From contig NZ_JAELXS010000004.1 of assembly GCF_016427505.1 (NCBI RefSeq), positions 248,001 to 312,000 of the forward strand: 64,000 bases of DNA, read 5' to 3'. A model generated the notes under the pieces. The model saw only the letters and a list, made by a program, of their open reading frames with translations. It made no database searches and was not told where the DNA came from. Shown here in pieces: positions 43,242-52,663 of this stretch (position 1 is the first letter of the stretch; each line of letters starts with the position of its first letter). Both the position numbers and the translations under genes were made by a program. Source of the DNA: Sphingomonas mollis (lineage in GTDB: Bacteria; Pseudomonadota; Alphaproteobacteria; Sphingomonadales; Sphingomonadaceae).

Positions 43242-45680
43242 ATGGCGAAATCGATCGCTATTGTCGGACGTTACGCGGCGTCCGCATCAAATCAAGCGAT
43301 CACGCGCCGGAACCTGCTGGCAGGCGGTAGCGTCTTCGTGTTGGCCGGCCCCGCGGCGGCGCTGACGACCATCGCCACATCGCCCCCCGATCGCGTCCGC
43401 CGGGTTGCGGCGGTGCCCATGCGCCACGTCAGACTGAAGCCTTCGCCCTTCGCCGACGCCTTCGCGGCCAATCAACGCTATCTGCTGTCGCTCGACCCCG
43501 AACGTCTGCTCCACAATTTCTATCTGTCCGCAGGTCTTCCCGCGCCGAAACCCGTGTACGAAGGTTGGGAGGCGCAGGGGATCGCCGGTCATTCGCTCGG
43601 CCACTGGCTGTCTGCCTGCGCGCTGGTGGTCGCCAACATCGGCAATACCGATATCGCCAGCCGTCTCGACCACGCGCTGGCCGAAATGGCGCGCATCCAG
43701 ACCGCGCATGGCGATGGCTATCTCGGCGGCACGACGGTCGAGCGCGACGGCAAGCAGGTCGATGGCAAGATCGTGTTCGAAGAGGTACGTCGCGGCGATA
43801 TCCGCACGCAGGGGTTCGACCTCAACGGCGGCTGGGTGCCGCTATATACGTGGCACAAGGTACATGCCGGTCTGCTCGATGCGCATGCGCTGGCGGCCAA
43901 CCCGCGCGCCCTGCCGATCGCGATCGGGCTGGCCGGTTATCTCGCCGGCGTCCTGGAACCGTTATCGGACGCGCAGATGCAGCAGGTGCTGCGCGCCGAG
44001 CATGGCGGCCTGAACGACAGCTATGCCGAAACCCATGCGCTGACCGGCAATCCCCGCTGGCTGCGCATGGCGGAGAAGATCCGCCACAAGGCGGTGCTCG
44101 ATCCGCTGACCGCGCAGGTGGATCGACTGGAGGGACTGCACGCCAACACCCAGATACCGAAGCTGATCGGACTGGCCCGGCTTCACGAGCTGACCGGGAA
44201 TCCGAACCATGCCACCGCCGCCCGCTTCTTCCACGACCGGGTCACCCATCACCACAGCTATGTCATCGGCGGCAATTCCGAACGCGAACATTTCGGCGCC
44301 CCCGACAAGCTGGCGAAGCGAGTCACCGAGGCGACGTGCGAAGCATGCAACAGCTACAATATGCTGAAGCTGACCCGACATCTGTACAGCTGGGAACCGA
44401 ACGCACGCTGGTTCGACTATTACGAGCGCGTCCAACTCAATCACATTCTTGCGCATCAGCGACCCGATACCGGGCAGTTCGTCTATTTCATGCCGCTGTC
44501 GGCGGGCGCACGGCGCAGCTATTCGACGGCGGAAGAGAGTTTCTGGTGCTGTGTCGGTTCGGGCATGGAGAGCCATGCGAAACATGCCGATTCGATCTAT
44601 TGGCACGATATCGGCGCCGGGGCGGCGCATACGCTCTACGTCAATCTCTACGTTCCCAGCACGCTGGACTGGACGGACCGGAAGCTCGCGCTCGATCTCG
44701 ATACACAAATGCCGATGGAGGGCGCGGCTACCCTCACCATCCGGCGCGCACCCCGTGTCGAACAGGCGATCGCGTTGCGCCTACCCGGCTGGGCGCAGGA
44801 ACCGACGATCGCCTTGAACGACCGGACGATCACGCCGACGATCCGCGATGGCTATGCGATCGTGAGCCGCATCTGGAAGCCCGGCGACCGTCTTCGCGTG
44901 ACGATGCCGATGGCGTTGCGCACGGAGGCCCTGCCCGACGATCCATCGATGGTCGCGTTCATGCAGGGGCCGCTGGTGCTGGCCGCCGATCTCGGTCCGG
45001 CGTCACAGCCCTTCGACGGGCTGGGGCCGGCGCTCGTCGCCGAAGGCGCGGTGACCGGGGCGTTGCGAACCGCGACCGGAGCGCACCGCTTCACCGCCCG
45101 CTCCGCCCTGGGCGAGCCGCTCGAATTCAAGCCGTTCTTCGCGCAATATGACCGCCGCACCGCCGTTTATCTGCCGACGTTCACACCCTCCGACTGGGCA
45201 AGCGCGAAGGATGGCTATCTCCGCGCGCAGGCGGAACGCCAGTCACTCGCGCGGCGAACGGTCGATGTCGCCTATCTCGGGGAGATGCAGCCCGAACGCG
45301 ATCACGGCTTCACCGCCACGCGCAGCGAAACCGTCCAACTCAACGGCCGGTCGGCGCGCAAATTGCGGGGCGGCGAGACGTTGACGCTGACACTGGCGCG
45401 ACGCCCCGGTCCGGCGATGCTGCAGGTCGTCTATTGGGGACAGGATATCGATAAGCGGTTCGACATCAGCATCGATGGCACGCCGCTCGCCACCGAAACC
45501 CGCCCCGGTCCGCGCAAGCCCGGCTTCGTCGCGGTCGATTATCCCCTCCGTTCGGCCGGCGAACAGGGCAAGGCGCAGGCGACAATCTCGTTCACGGGCA
45601 AGCAGGGTGATATCGACATCTATGAGGTCAGAATGCTGACGGTCTCGGCGGGCGCAACATCACCCCCGCCGGTCGCCTGA
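43242..45680 (+). CDS. GH127-type beta-L-arabinofuranosidase, exported
   Basis: 812 residues from the ATG at 43242 (AGGAGAGG upstream). A twin-arginine signal (TRRNLLAGG near residue 23) suggests Tat export. The catalytic zinc-thiolate site of GH127 is visible: Glu367 and Cys369 in CEACNSY, and the pair Cys436-Cys437 in WCCVGSGMESH. GH127 enzymes release L-arabinofuranose from pectic or cell-wall glycans. The next gene starts 5 bp after the stop. Confidence 0.88.
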   Translation: MAKSIAIVGRYAASASNQAITRRNLLAGGSVFVLAGPAAALTTIATSPPDRVRRVAAVPMRHVRLKPSPFADAFAANQRYLLSLDPERLLHNFYLSAGLPAPKPVYEGWEAQGIAGHSLGHWLSACALVVANIGNTDIASRLDHALAEMARIQTAHGDGYLGGTTVERDGKQVDGKIVFEEVRRGDIRTQGFDLNGGWVPLYTWHKVHAGLLDAHALAANPRALPIAIGLAGYLAGVLEPLSDAQMQQVLRAEHGGLNDSYAETHALTGNPRWLRMAEKIRHKAVLDPLTAQVDRLEGLHANTQIPKLIGLARLHELTGNPNHATAARFFHDRVTHHHSYVIGGNSEREHFGAPDKLAKRVTEATCEACNSYNMLKLTRHLYSWEPNARWFDYYERVQLNHILAHQRPDTGQFVYFMPLSAGARRSYSTAEESFWCCVGSGMESHAKHADSIYWHDIGAGAAHTLYVNLYVPSTLDWTDRKLALDLDTQMPMEGAATLTIRRAPRVEQAIALRLPGWAQEPTIALNDRTITPTIRDGYAIVSRIWKPGDRLRVTMPMALRTEALPDDPSMVAFMQGPLVLAADLGPASQPFDGLGPALVAEGAVTGALRTATGAHRFTARSALGEPLEFKPFFAQYDRRTAVYLPTFTPSDWASAKDGYLRAQAERQSLARRTVDVAYLGEMQPERDHGFTATRSETVQLNGRSARKLRGGETLTLTLARRPGPAMLQVVYWGQDIDKRFDISIDGTPLATETRPGPRKPGFVAVDYPLRSAGEQGKAQATISFTGKQGDIDIYEVRMLTVSAGATSPPPVA

Positions 45681-45685
45681 TCGCC

Positions 45686-47176
45686 GTGATCGGATTGCAA
45701 GGGCGCGGTAGGACCGCAGTCGCCGCGCTGATGCTGTTCGCGACCGGTACGGCCTCAGCGCAGGAACCGACCGTCCCGGTCACGCTGCGGCCCGCCGTCG
45801 ATCGGCCATCCACCCGGTTCGAGGGGTGGGGCACCGCCCTCGCCTGGTTCGCCAACGTCACCGGCGGTTGGCCCGATTCCGAGCGCCAGCGACTGGCCGA
45901 CCTGCTCTATGGTCCCGACGGGCTCGGCTGGACGATCGCCCGCTATAATATCGGCGGCGGAGACGCACCGGAAACGCCGCCCTATCTGCGTCACGGGGCG
46001 GCGGTGCCCGGCTTCTGGCGGCGCCCCGCCGGGGCCACCGGCAAGGATTGGTGGCGCGCTGACGACGAAGCGATGTGGGACTGGTCGCGCGATGCCCATC
46101 AGCGCTGGTGGCTGGACGCGATCCGCCTCCGGGTGAAGCAACCGATCTTCGAGGCATTCTCGAACTCGCCGCCATGGTTCATGACCATATCCGGCCGCGT
46201 GTCGGGCGCCGAGCGACGAACCGACGACAATCTGCGCGTCGGACAGGAAAAGGCTTTCGCCGCCTATCTCGCCCGCGCCGTCGATGAGCTTCAACGTCGC
46301 CACCACATCACCTTTCGCACGCTGTCGCCGGTCAACGAGCCGAACACCGATTACTGGTATTCGATCAACACGCAGGAAGGCGCGCATTGGAGCCCCGCCC
46401 GTCAGGCGGCGATGATCGACGCGACCTATTCTGCGCTACAGGCACGCGGCCTAAAAACGACGATCGCCGCGCCCGACGAAACCAACTCGCACCTGTTTCT
46501 GGCCGATTGGGCAGCCTACCCTCCGGCGACGCGCGCGCGGATCGGCCAGATCAACGTCCACAGCTATGGCACGGTACACCAAACGGCGGTGCGCGACGCC
46601 GCAAGGGCGTCCGGCATCCGCCTGTGGATGAGTGAGAACGACGCCCCGCTGGACAAGGACCCGGAGGATTTCGTGGGCATGGCGTCGCCGCTCGCCTTCG
46701 CGGAACATGTCGTGGCCGATCTCAAGCGACTCGAACCTGCCGCCTGGATATTCTGGCAGGCGGTCGAGCATCTCAGCACGCTGAACGGTGGTGCGGGATC
46801 GAACTGGGGTCTGGTCAAGGCTGACCTGAGTGCCGGGCCGACGGGCGCGCACGCGATCCATGTGACCCGCAAATACTGGGCCATGGCGCAGTTCAGCCGG
46901 TTCATCCGTCCGGGTTATCGACTGGTGCCGGTCGACGACCTTGATACGGCGGGTGCTTTGTCGGCCGATGGCCGGACGCTCGTGATGGTCCATGTCAACG
47001 CCGGCCTGAACCCGCGCCGCCTGACCCTGCCCACCGGCTGGCGCGCGCAGATGATCGTCACCGACGCCACCCGCACAGTCGCCTGCGTCGCCGGCAACAC
47101 CGCCCCGCCCCGCGCAATCGTTACGCTGATCCTGCGCCGCGGCGCCTATCGAGGACGATGCGACAGCGTTTCCTGA
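45686..47176 (+). CDS. GH30-family glycoside hydrolase (endo-beta-1,6-galactanase-like)
   Basis: 496 residues from a GTG 5 bp after the GH127 stop. It has a signal peptide ending ASA. The clan-A catalytic glutamates are Glu218 in SPVNEPN (acid/base) and Glu317 in WMSENDAP (nucleophile), followed by a beta-sandwich. The FEGWGTALAWFA start resembles the galactanase-like subgroup. With GH127 it suggests arabinogalactan. Subfamily is inferred. Confidence 0.82.
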   Translation: MIGLQGRGRTAVAALMLFATGTASAQEPTVPVTLRPAVDRPSTRFEGWGTALAWFANVTGGWPDSERQRLADLLYGPDGLGWTIARYNIGGGDAPETPPYLRHGAAVPGFWRRPAGATGKDWWRADDEAMWDWSRDAHQRWWLDAIRLRVKQPIFEAFSNSPPWFMTISGRVSGAERRTDDNLRVGQEKAFAAYLARAVDELQRRHHITFRTLSPVNEPNTDYWYSINTQEGAHWSPARQAAMIDATYSALQARGLKTTIAAPDETNSHLFLADWAAYPPATRARIGQINVHSYGTVHQTAVRDAARASGIRLWMSENDAPLDKDPEDFVGMASPLAFAEHVVADLKRLEPAAWIFWQAVEHLSTLNGGAGSNWGLVKADLSAGPTGAHAIHVTRKYWAMAQFSRFIRPGYRLVPVDDLDTAGALSADGRTLVMVHVNAGLNPRRLTLPTGWRAQMIVTDATRTVACVAGNTAPPRAIVTLILRRGAYRGRCDSVS

Positions 47177-47198
47177 CCGCGCTTTCACCATAACCGGA

Positions 47199-49832
47199 TC
47201 AGAACAGTTTGCGCACGCCGAGCCTGATGGAGCGTCCCATGGGATCGGTATAGGCGCTCTGAAACCGGTTGGGTGTGTCGCCGATACGATCGCGGACATC
47301 GACGCGGTCGTTCAGCAGGTTTTCGACCGTCAAATTCAGCGTCATCTTTCGCGCCCAGGGGCGGCCGACTACTTTTTCCGCGTCGAGTGAGCCGTATGCG
47401 ACCAACCATGTCCGTCCCGAAAACCGCAGGTCCGACGCGGCCAGATCGTTGCGCACGCGTGTCGCTCCCTGCAACCGTGCGAAGACGCCCAGATTGACCG
47501 CCCCGATCATGCCGCCGACATTGCCCTCCACCTCCCAACGGGACCGCCCCCCGGTGCCGGTCAAAGTCGCGCCGTCCAGCAGATTCAGCGTCGGCGACCC
47601 AGGTTGCAGGATCAGGCGATTGTCGAGCCGCCATGTGGTCGTCAGAAAGACGAACAGGCTGGGACGTTGTTTGGGCGGTTTTGGCGGCGGGGCGTCCTTG
47701 AGCGGCACGACGGCTTTGTCGGACGGCGGCGGTGGCGCCCGCCCGATTGGCGTCCACAGGTTGACGGACACCCTCAGTTTCCGCTCGTCCTCGCGTGCGA
47801 TGTTGACGGGCCGCAGATCGGCCTGGATGAGCGAACCGGATGGATCACGGAGAAAATGCCCCGGAAACGCAGCCTGAAAATCGCTCGTCGCGCCGCCCAG
47901 ATAGGCGGTCTGATCGGATATCTGCGTATCGAAATAATCGAGATTTACCCGAAACTCCTTGTCGCGCATCGGCTGCCACGCGACGCCCAGTGTCGTCACC
48001 CGGCGCCGCTCCGGCGAAAGATCGGGATTTCCACCGCTGAGCACCGTCACCAGAGCGCTTGCTCCCGTCGTGAAATCGAAGAACGGCACGTTCAGCGACG
48101 TGAAGACCGGGTTCGTTAGCAGCGCGATCGGCGGCGGTGTCCGGGCATCGTTGATCGTCGCGTTGAACTGGACACCCCGGATCGGCGTCCAGTTCAAGCC
48201 GTAGTTCGACGTGACCAACCGCCCATAATTCGACACGCCCGATATCCCCAGCGTGCCGTTCGCCGACAGGCGCCCCATAAACGGAAGGACGTCCTTGTCC
48301 GGCGAAGTGATCGGCACGTCGATATTGACGCTGGCCCCCCTGGTCGTTCGTTCAAGGCGCAAAGGCTGATCCGCCATCCCATCCTGCCTGCCGCTGCTCG
48401 TCGATCGCGCGAAGTCGGTCGTCATCGTGACCGTTGCCTCCCCGGCAGGAAGGCGCAGGACCGGTCCGTTCGCAACGGCCTCGCCAACCACCGTGTTCGT
48501 CGTCGTATGGCTGTCGTTGCGGATGCGCCGCGACAGGGCGGCGGCATCCGGCGACATCAGCGGATCGCCGCCCGCTGCGATCGCCGCCTGCAACTGGTCC
48601 ACCGATATACCCTGATCCGTCAGGGCACCGCTACGGTTCCGGTCGTAGGTGGTCGTCACGTTCCACGTCCAGCGACGATAATCGCCCTGAAGCGTCCCCG
48701 AGCCATGCAGGTTCAGATTGGTGGTTCGCTGCCTGAGCAAAGTACCGGGCAGATAACGATAGAGAAGGACCTCATCGGCGAACGGCAGCCCCGGATTGCC
48801 GCCCGGCACGCGCAACAGCGCCGGTGACAGACCGTTCAGACCCAGACTGCGCTGCGCCTCCATCGTCAGGTTGAGCGAACCGCTGATCTTGCCGTCCAAT
48901 GGTGCCGCGACCGTTCCATCGACGCGGAAAGTGTCCGAACGTGGCTGCAACGTGCGATAAGGGCCGAGGTCCGTCGTTGCCAGCCCCTCATTATCGTAAC
49001 TCGACAGCAATTGTCGGACAGCAGGGTCGGTCGGAACACCCGCCTGCAGCATCGGCCGCCCCGCGATCTGGTCGAGGCGCGGATCGAGGCTGCCGCTGTT
49101 CGTCCCCGTGACATTCCCTTGCAGGGCGAACAGAATGTCGGGATCGGGAACGATGTCCCGCTGGCTCTGCAGGATGCGGTTCTGGCGGAGGTGCGAGGCG
49201 CTCAACGACGTACGACGCGGTCCGTCGATGCGCGTCGATATGATTTCGGCATAGTTGGTCGCGCCGCCGCCCTCGGTCGACGTTCCGCCCAGTTGCTGCA
49301 CCGCGACCGACCGGAACTGCTTCCTGGTGATAAAGTTCATCACGCGAACGGTCGGTGGAAATCCGAAGCGTACCGCATCCTGCTCGGGCAGGATCTCCGT
49401 GCGCTCGATCGCTTCGGGCGGGATATCCTGCATCTCGCCGAAACCCGAAACCCGCCGCCCGTTCAGCAGAAGCACCGGATCGCCCCCACCGGACGACGTG
49501 GACAACGGCTTCAGGCGCTTCATCAGCTCCGTCAGACTGGTCGCGCCCAATGCCCTGATGTCGTCCGGACCCAGAACCGCGATCGGATCGACGTCGCGGA
49601 TGGCCGATCCGGGGATGCGACGGCCCAGAACGACGACCTCGTCATCATTGCCGGTCGCCTCCTGTCTGGCCCTGTCGATCGGGCCGGTCGCGGAGGGAAT
49701 GTTATCCTGCGCCGCGAGCGGCAACGGGATGGCGACGATGCCTAATGACCACGCCCATAACGACCGCGTTCGCCCGGAACCGGCGATTGCATGATGACCG
49801 ATACGGTGATTGCAACGAGCAGGATCATACAC
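47199..49832 (-). CDS. TonB-dependent receptor of the polysaccharide region
   Basis: 877 residues. A hydrophobic leader (LWAWSLGIVAIPLPLAAQ) is preceded by 25 residues, so the true start may be inside. A plug with DPVLLLNGRRVSGFGE and a barrel ending in GVRKLF follow. The type, with an NGRRV plug, is common in sphingomonads for sugar or oligosaccharide uptake. It is divergent from the GH28 gene, and the shared gap holds a GATTGC-G-GCAATC palindrome. The substrate is probably an arabino- or galacto-oligosaccharide. Confidence 0.82.
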   Translation of the reverse strand: MYDPARCNHRIGHHAIAGSGRTRSLWAWSLGIVAIPLPLAAQDNIPSATGPIDRARQEATGNDDEVVVLGRRIPGSAIRDVDPIAVLGPDDIRALGATSLTELMKRLKPLSTSSGGGDPVLLLNGRRVSGFGEMQDIPPEAIERTEILPEQDAVRFGFPPTVRVMNFITRKQFRSVAVQQLGGTSTEGGGATNYAEIISTRIDGPRRTSLSASHLRQNRILQSQRDIVPDPDILFALQGNVTGTNSGSLDPRLDQIAGRPMLQAGVPTDPAVRQLLSSYDNEGLATTDLGPYRTLQPRSDTFRVDGTVAAPLDGKISGSLNLTMEAQRSLGLNGLSPALLRVPGGNPGLPFADEVLLYRYLPGTLLRQRTTNLNLHGSGTLQGDYRRWTWNVTTTYDRNRSGALTDQGISVDQLQAAIAAGGDPLMSPDAAALSRRIRNDSHTTTNTVVGEAVANGPVLRLPAGEATVTMTTDFARSTSSGRQDGMADQPLRLERTTRGASVNIDVPITSPDKDVLPFMGRLSANGTLGISGVSNYGRLVTSNYGLNWTPIRGVQFNATINDARTPPPIALLTNPVFTSLNVPFFDFTTGASALVTVLSGGNPDLSPERRRVTTLGVAWQPMRDKEFRVNLDYFDTQISDQTAYLGGATSDFQAAFPGHFLRDPSGSLIQADLRPVNIAREDERKLRVSVNLWTPIGRAPPPPSDKAVVPLKDAPPPKPPKQRPSLFVFLTTTWRLDNRLILQPGSPTLNLLDGATLTGTGGRSRWEVEGNVGGMIGAVNLGVFARLQGATRVRNDLAASDLRFSGRTWLVAYGSLDAEKVVGRPWARKMTLNLTVENLLNDRVDVRDRIGDTPNRFQSAYTDPMGRSIRLGVRKLF

Positions 49833-49894
49833 TCACCGTCTCTCCCACGACATCGACCGATCCCGATCGCTGCTTTCGCCAATGATCTTGGTAA

Positions 49895-49907
49895 GATTGC
49901 GGCAATC
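49895..49907. promoter_or_regulatory. Palindrome between divergent receptor and GH28 genes
   Basis: GATTGC-G-GCAATC is a perfect 6-1-6 inverted repeat in the 156-bp gap between the two divergent starts. A nearby LacI regulator (51521) could use it. LacI sites usually have an even centre, so this assignment is weak. Confidence 0.35.
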
Positions 49908-49988
49908 GAGTCCCCGGTCGCGACTTGGCGAGCAAAATGGATCAAGATGCCGGTCGTCTCCCGTTGCCGTTCTGAAAGGAAGCGATCG

Positions 49989-51440
49989 ATGACCCCCACG
50001 CGCCGTCACCTGCTGGCCGCTGGCGCTGCCCTGCCGCTGGCCGCACCGATATCGGCGCGCGCCGAACCTTCCGCCGCCGATCGCATAGCCCGGCGCATAC
50101 GGATGCCCCGTATCCCTCGCCATCGCGAAAGCGTGGCCGCCCATGGTGGCAAGGGCGATGGCCGCACCGATTGCACTGCTGCGATCGCCGCCGCCATCGC
50201 CGCCTGCGTCGCGGCCGGTGGCGGGCAGGTCGTACTGCCGCCGGGCACCTGCATGACCGGGCCGATCCGCCTGCGATCGCGCGTCGCGCTTCACGTGCCG
50301 GCCGGCACCGTCCTGCGCTTCATCCCGGAATCCGAGCGTTACCTGCCGCCCGTTCTCACCCGGTGGGAAGGGGTCGAGTTGATGGGCTATCATCCGCTGA
50401 TCTACGCGCTGGACGAAGAGGATGTGGCGGTGACCGGCGGCGGGACGATCGACGGCGGGGCCGACGATCGCCATTGGTGGCCATGGAAAGGCCCGTGGAA
50501 CGGCCGCTATGACGACACCCCGGAACGCGAGCGGCAAGCCACCGACCGCACCCGCCTGTTCGCCATGGCAGAGGCAGGTGTCGCGGTCGGCGAGCGGGTA
50601 TTCGGGCGGGGCAGCCGGTTGCGTCCGCCGCTATTCCAGCCCTATCGATGCCGTCGCGTGGCGATGGAGGGCGTGACCGTGAACGGATCGCCCTTCTGGC
50701 TGCTTCATCCGGTCGCCTGTCGCGACGTCACCTTTCGCGGTGTCACGTGCGCCAGCCATGGCCCCAACAACGATGGCTGCGATCCGGAATCCTGCACCGA
50801 TGTCCTGATCGAGGATTGCATCTTCGACACCGGCGACGACTGTATCGCGCTGAAGGCCGGTCGCAACGCCGATGGCCGGCGGCTCGCGATGCCGTGCGAG
50901 AATGTCGTGATCCGCCGCTGCACGATGCGGGAGGGACATGCCGGTGTGGCGATCGGCAGCGAGCTGACCGGCGGCATCCGTCACGTCCATGTCGAGGACT
51001 GCATGATGAACAGTCCGTCACTGGCGCGGATGCTGATCGTCAAGACCAATGGCTATCGCGGCGGGATCGTCGAGGATATCCGGTTGCGCCGGATCACCGT
51101 GGGCCATGTCGAAACCGCGCTGATCCAGTTGTGGATGATCTATGAGGAAGGTGATGGCGGCACGCATGTCCCGGTCATCCGCGATATCGGTATCGCCGAC
51201 TGCACCGTCGGCGACGTCGGCCGGGTGCTCGCCATCGTCGGGCGCCCCGACAGCCCGGTGACGAACGTCCGGATCGATCGACTGCGGCTGAAAAAATCCG
51301 CTCGGCCGTCGTTCGCCGATGGCATCCGAAACCTGTCGATCACCGATACGTCGGTCGATGGTCGGCCGTTCGGAATATCCGATGTCGGATCGATGCGGTC
51401 GATCGACGTGCGCTGCGACAAATGGGCTTTCTGCCGGTGA
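49989..51440 (+). CDS. GH28 polygalacturonase-family enzyme, exported
   Basis: 483 residues from the ATG at 49989 (AAGGAAG upstream). A Tat-like leader starts PTRRHLLAAG. The right-handed beta-helix carries GH28 catalytic residues: Asn261, Asp262 and Asp265 in NDGCDPES, Asp283-Asp284 in GDDC, His317 in GHAGVAIG. The usual R-x-K is RMLIVKT here. It should cleave galacturonan or rhamnogalacturonan. Confidence 0.88.
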   Translation: MTPTRRHLLAAGAALPLAAPISARAEPSAADRIARRIRMPRIPRHRESVAAHGGKGDGRTDCTAAIAAAIAACVAAGGGQVVLPPGTCMTGPIRLRSRVALHVPAGTVLRFIPESERYLPPVLTRWEGVELMGYHPLIYALDEEDVAVTGGGTIDGGADDRHWWPWKGPWNGRYDDTPERERQATDRTRLFAMAEAGVAVGERVFGRGSRLRPPLFQPYRCRRVAMEGVTVNGSPFWLLHPVACRDVTFRGVTCASHGPNNDGCDPESCTDVLIEDCIFDTGDDCIALKAGRNADGRRLAMPCENVVIRRCTMREGHAGVAIGSELTGGIRHVHVEDCMMNSPSLARMLIVKTNGYRGGIVEDIRLRRITVGHVETALIQLWMIYEEGDGGTHVPVIRDIGIADCTVGDVGRVLAIVGRPDSPVTNVRIDRLRLKKSARPSFADGIRNLSITDTSVDGRPFGISDVGSMRSIDVRCDKWAFCR

Positions 51441-51520
51441 GGCTATCGCCCGAAGCGGTCGATTTGATCGGCCGACGCCTTCACGATAGACGCCGCAGGG
51501 TCGGTTAGAGGGTTAGAGGC

Positions 51521-52594
51521 ATGTCGAACGGTTCGGACCTCGGATGGTCTGCAGAAGGCGGCGTACCCACCATCACCGATGTGGCGATCGCGGCCAGCGT
51601 GTCGGTCAGGACGGTGTCGCGCGTCATCAACAACTCGCCCAAGGTCAATGCGGAAACCCGCATCGCCGTGCAGCGGATCATCGGCGAGATGGATTTCACC
51701 CCCAGCGCGCGGGCGCAGGCCCTGGCTTCCGGCAAGTCGCGACTGATCGGCGTGATCCAGGGGGATGAAAATGCCCATGTCCTGGGTCGCGTACAGCACG
51801 GCATTGCCCAGGCATGCGCGCCATCCGGTCATGAGTTGCTCGTCCACCCCACTTCGCTGTCCGGTGACGCGCTGATCGACAATGTCCGGGCATTCCTCCG
51901 CCGGTCGCGGGTCGATGGCCTGATCGTCCTTTCGCCGACATCGGAGGACTTCACGCTCGCCGCGACGATCCGTCGATTGCGGGTGCCGGTGGTGGCGCTC
52001 GCGTCCTGTCCGATCGACGGGTATGCAGCCATGCTGATCTCGCGCGACCGCGACGGGGGCGGTGCGGTGGGGGCACATCTGGCCGGTCTGGGGCATCGCC
52101 GGATCGCCGTCATCACTGGCCCTTCCGGCCGGTTGTCGTCGCTGGAACGCGTGAACGGCCTGCGCGCCGAACTGGCACGCCGGGACATCACACTTCACCC
52201 CGGTATGATCGTCGAGGGCGACTATACCTTCGCGTCCGGTCACGAAGCCGCGGAACGACTGCTGTCGCAACCGATCCCGCCCACGGCGATCTTCGCGTGC
52301 AACGACCTGATGGCGGCCGCCGTGCTGAAGGTCGCGTCAAATCGCGGTGTGGACGTGCCGTCACAGCTTTCGGTCGTGGGCTTCGACGGCACCGATCTCG
52401 CGACCATGCTGACGCCCGCGCTGACCACCGTCCATCGACCGATCGCCGATATCGCCCGGCACGCCACCGACGTTCTGCTGACGATGATCGGCGCCGGCCC
52501 GGCCGATCGGTCGACGCCGCTCCATGAATTCTTCGATCTGACCTTCACGCTGCGGGAATCCACCGCTCCCCCCGGATCGCGCGCGATCGCCTGA
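51521..52594 (+). CDS. LacI-family transcription regulator
   Basis: 357 residues. The N-terminal helix-turn-helix and hinge (ITDVAIAASVSVRTVSRVIN) and periplasmic-binding-like domain (FDGTDLATMLTPALTTVHRP) are complete. It probably represses the adjacent hydrolase and receptor genes until a sugar appears. The ATG at 51521 is preceded by a GGGTTAGAGG stretch. Confidence 0.9.
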   Translation: MSNGSDLGWSAEGGVPTITDVAIAASVSVRTVSRVINNSPKVNAETRIAVQRIIGEMDFTPSARAQALASGKSRLIGVIQGDENAHVLGRVQHGIAQACAPSGHELLVHPTSLSGDALIDNVRAFLRRSRVDGLIVLSPTSEDFTLAATIRRLRVPVVALASCPIDGYAAMLISRDRDGGGAVGAHLAGLGHRRIAVITGPSGRLSSLERVNGLRAELARRDITLHPGMIVEGDYTFASGHEAAERLLSQPIPPTAIFACNDLMAAAVLKVASNRGVDVPSQLSVVGFDGTDLATMLTPALTTVHRPIADIARHATDVLLTMIGAGPADRSTPLHEFFDLTFTLRESTAPPGSRAIA

Positions 52595-52663
52595 AACCGA
52601 CCAGCGCATCGTCGTCGAGCGAACACGAGCGCCTACCATAACAATCATCGATCGGAGGATGTC

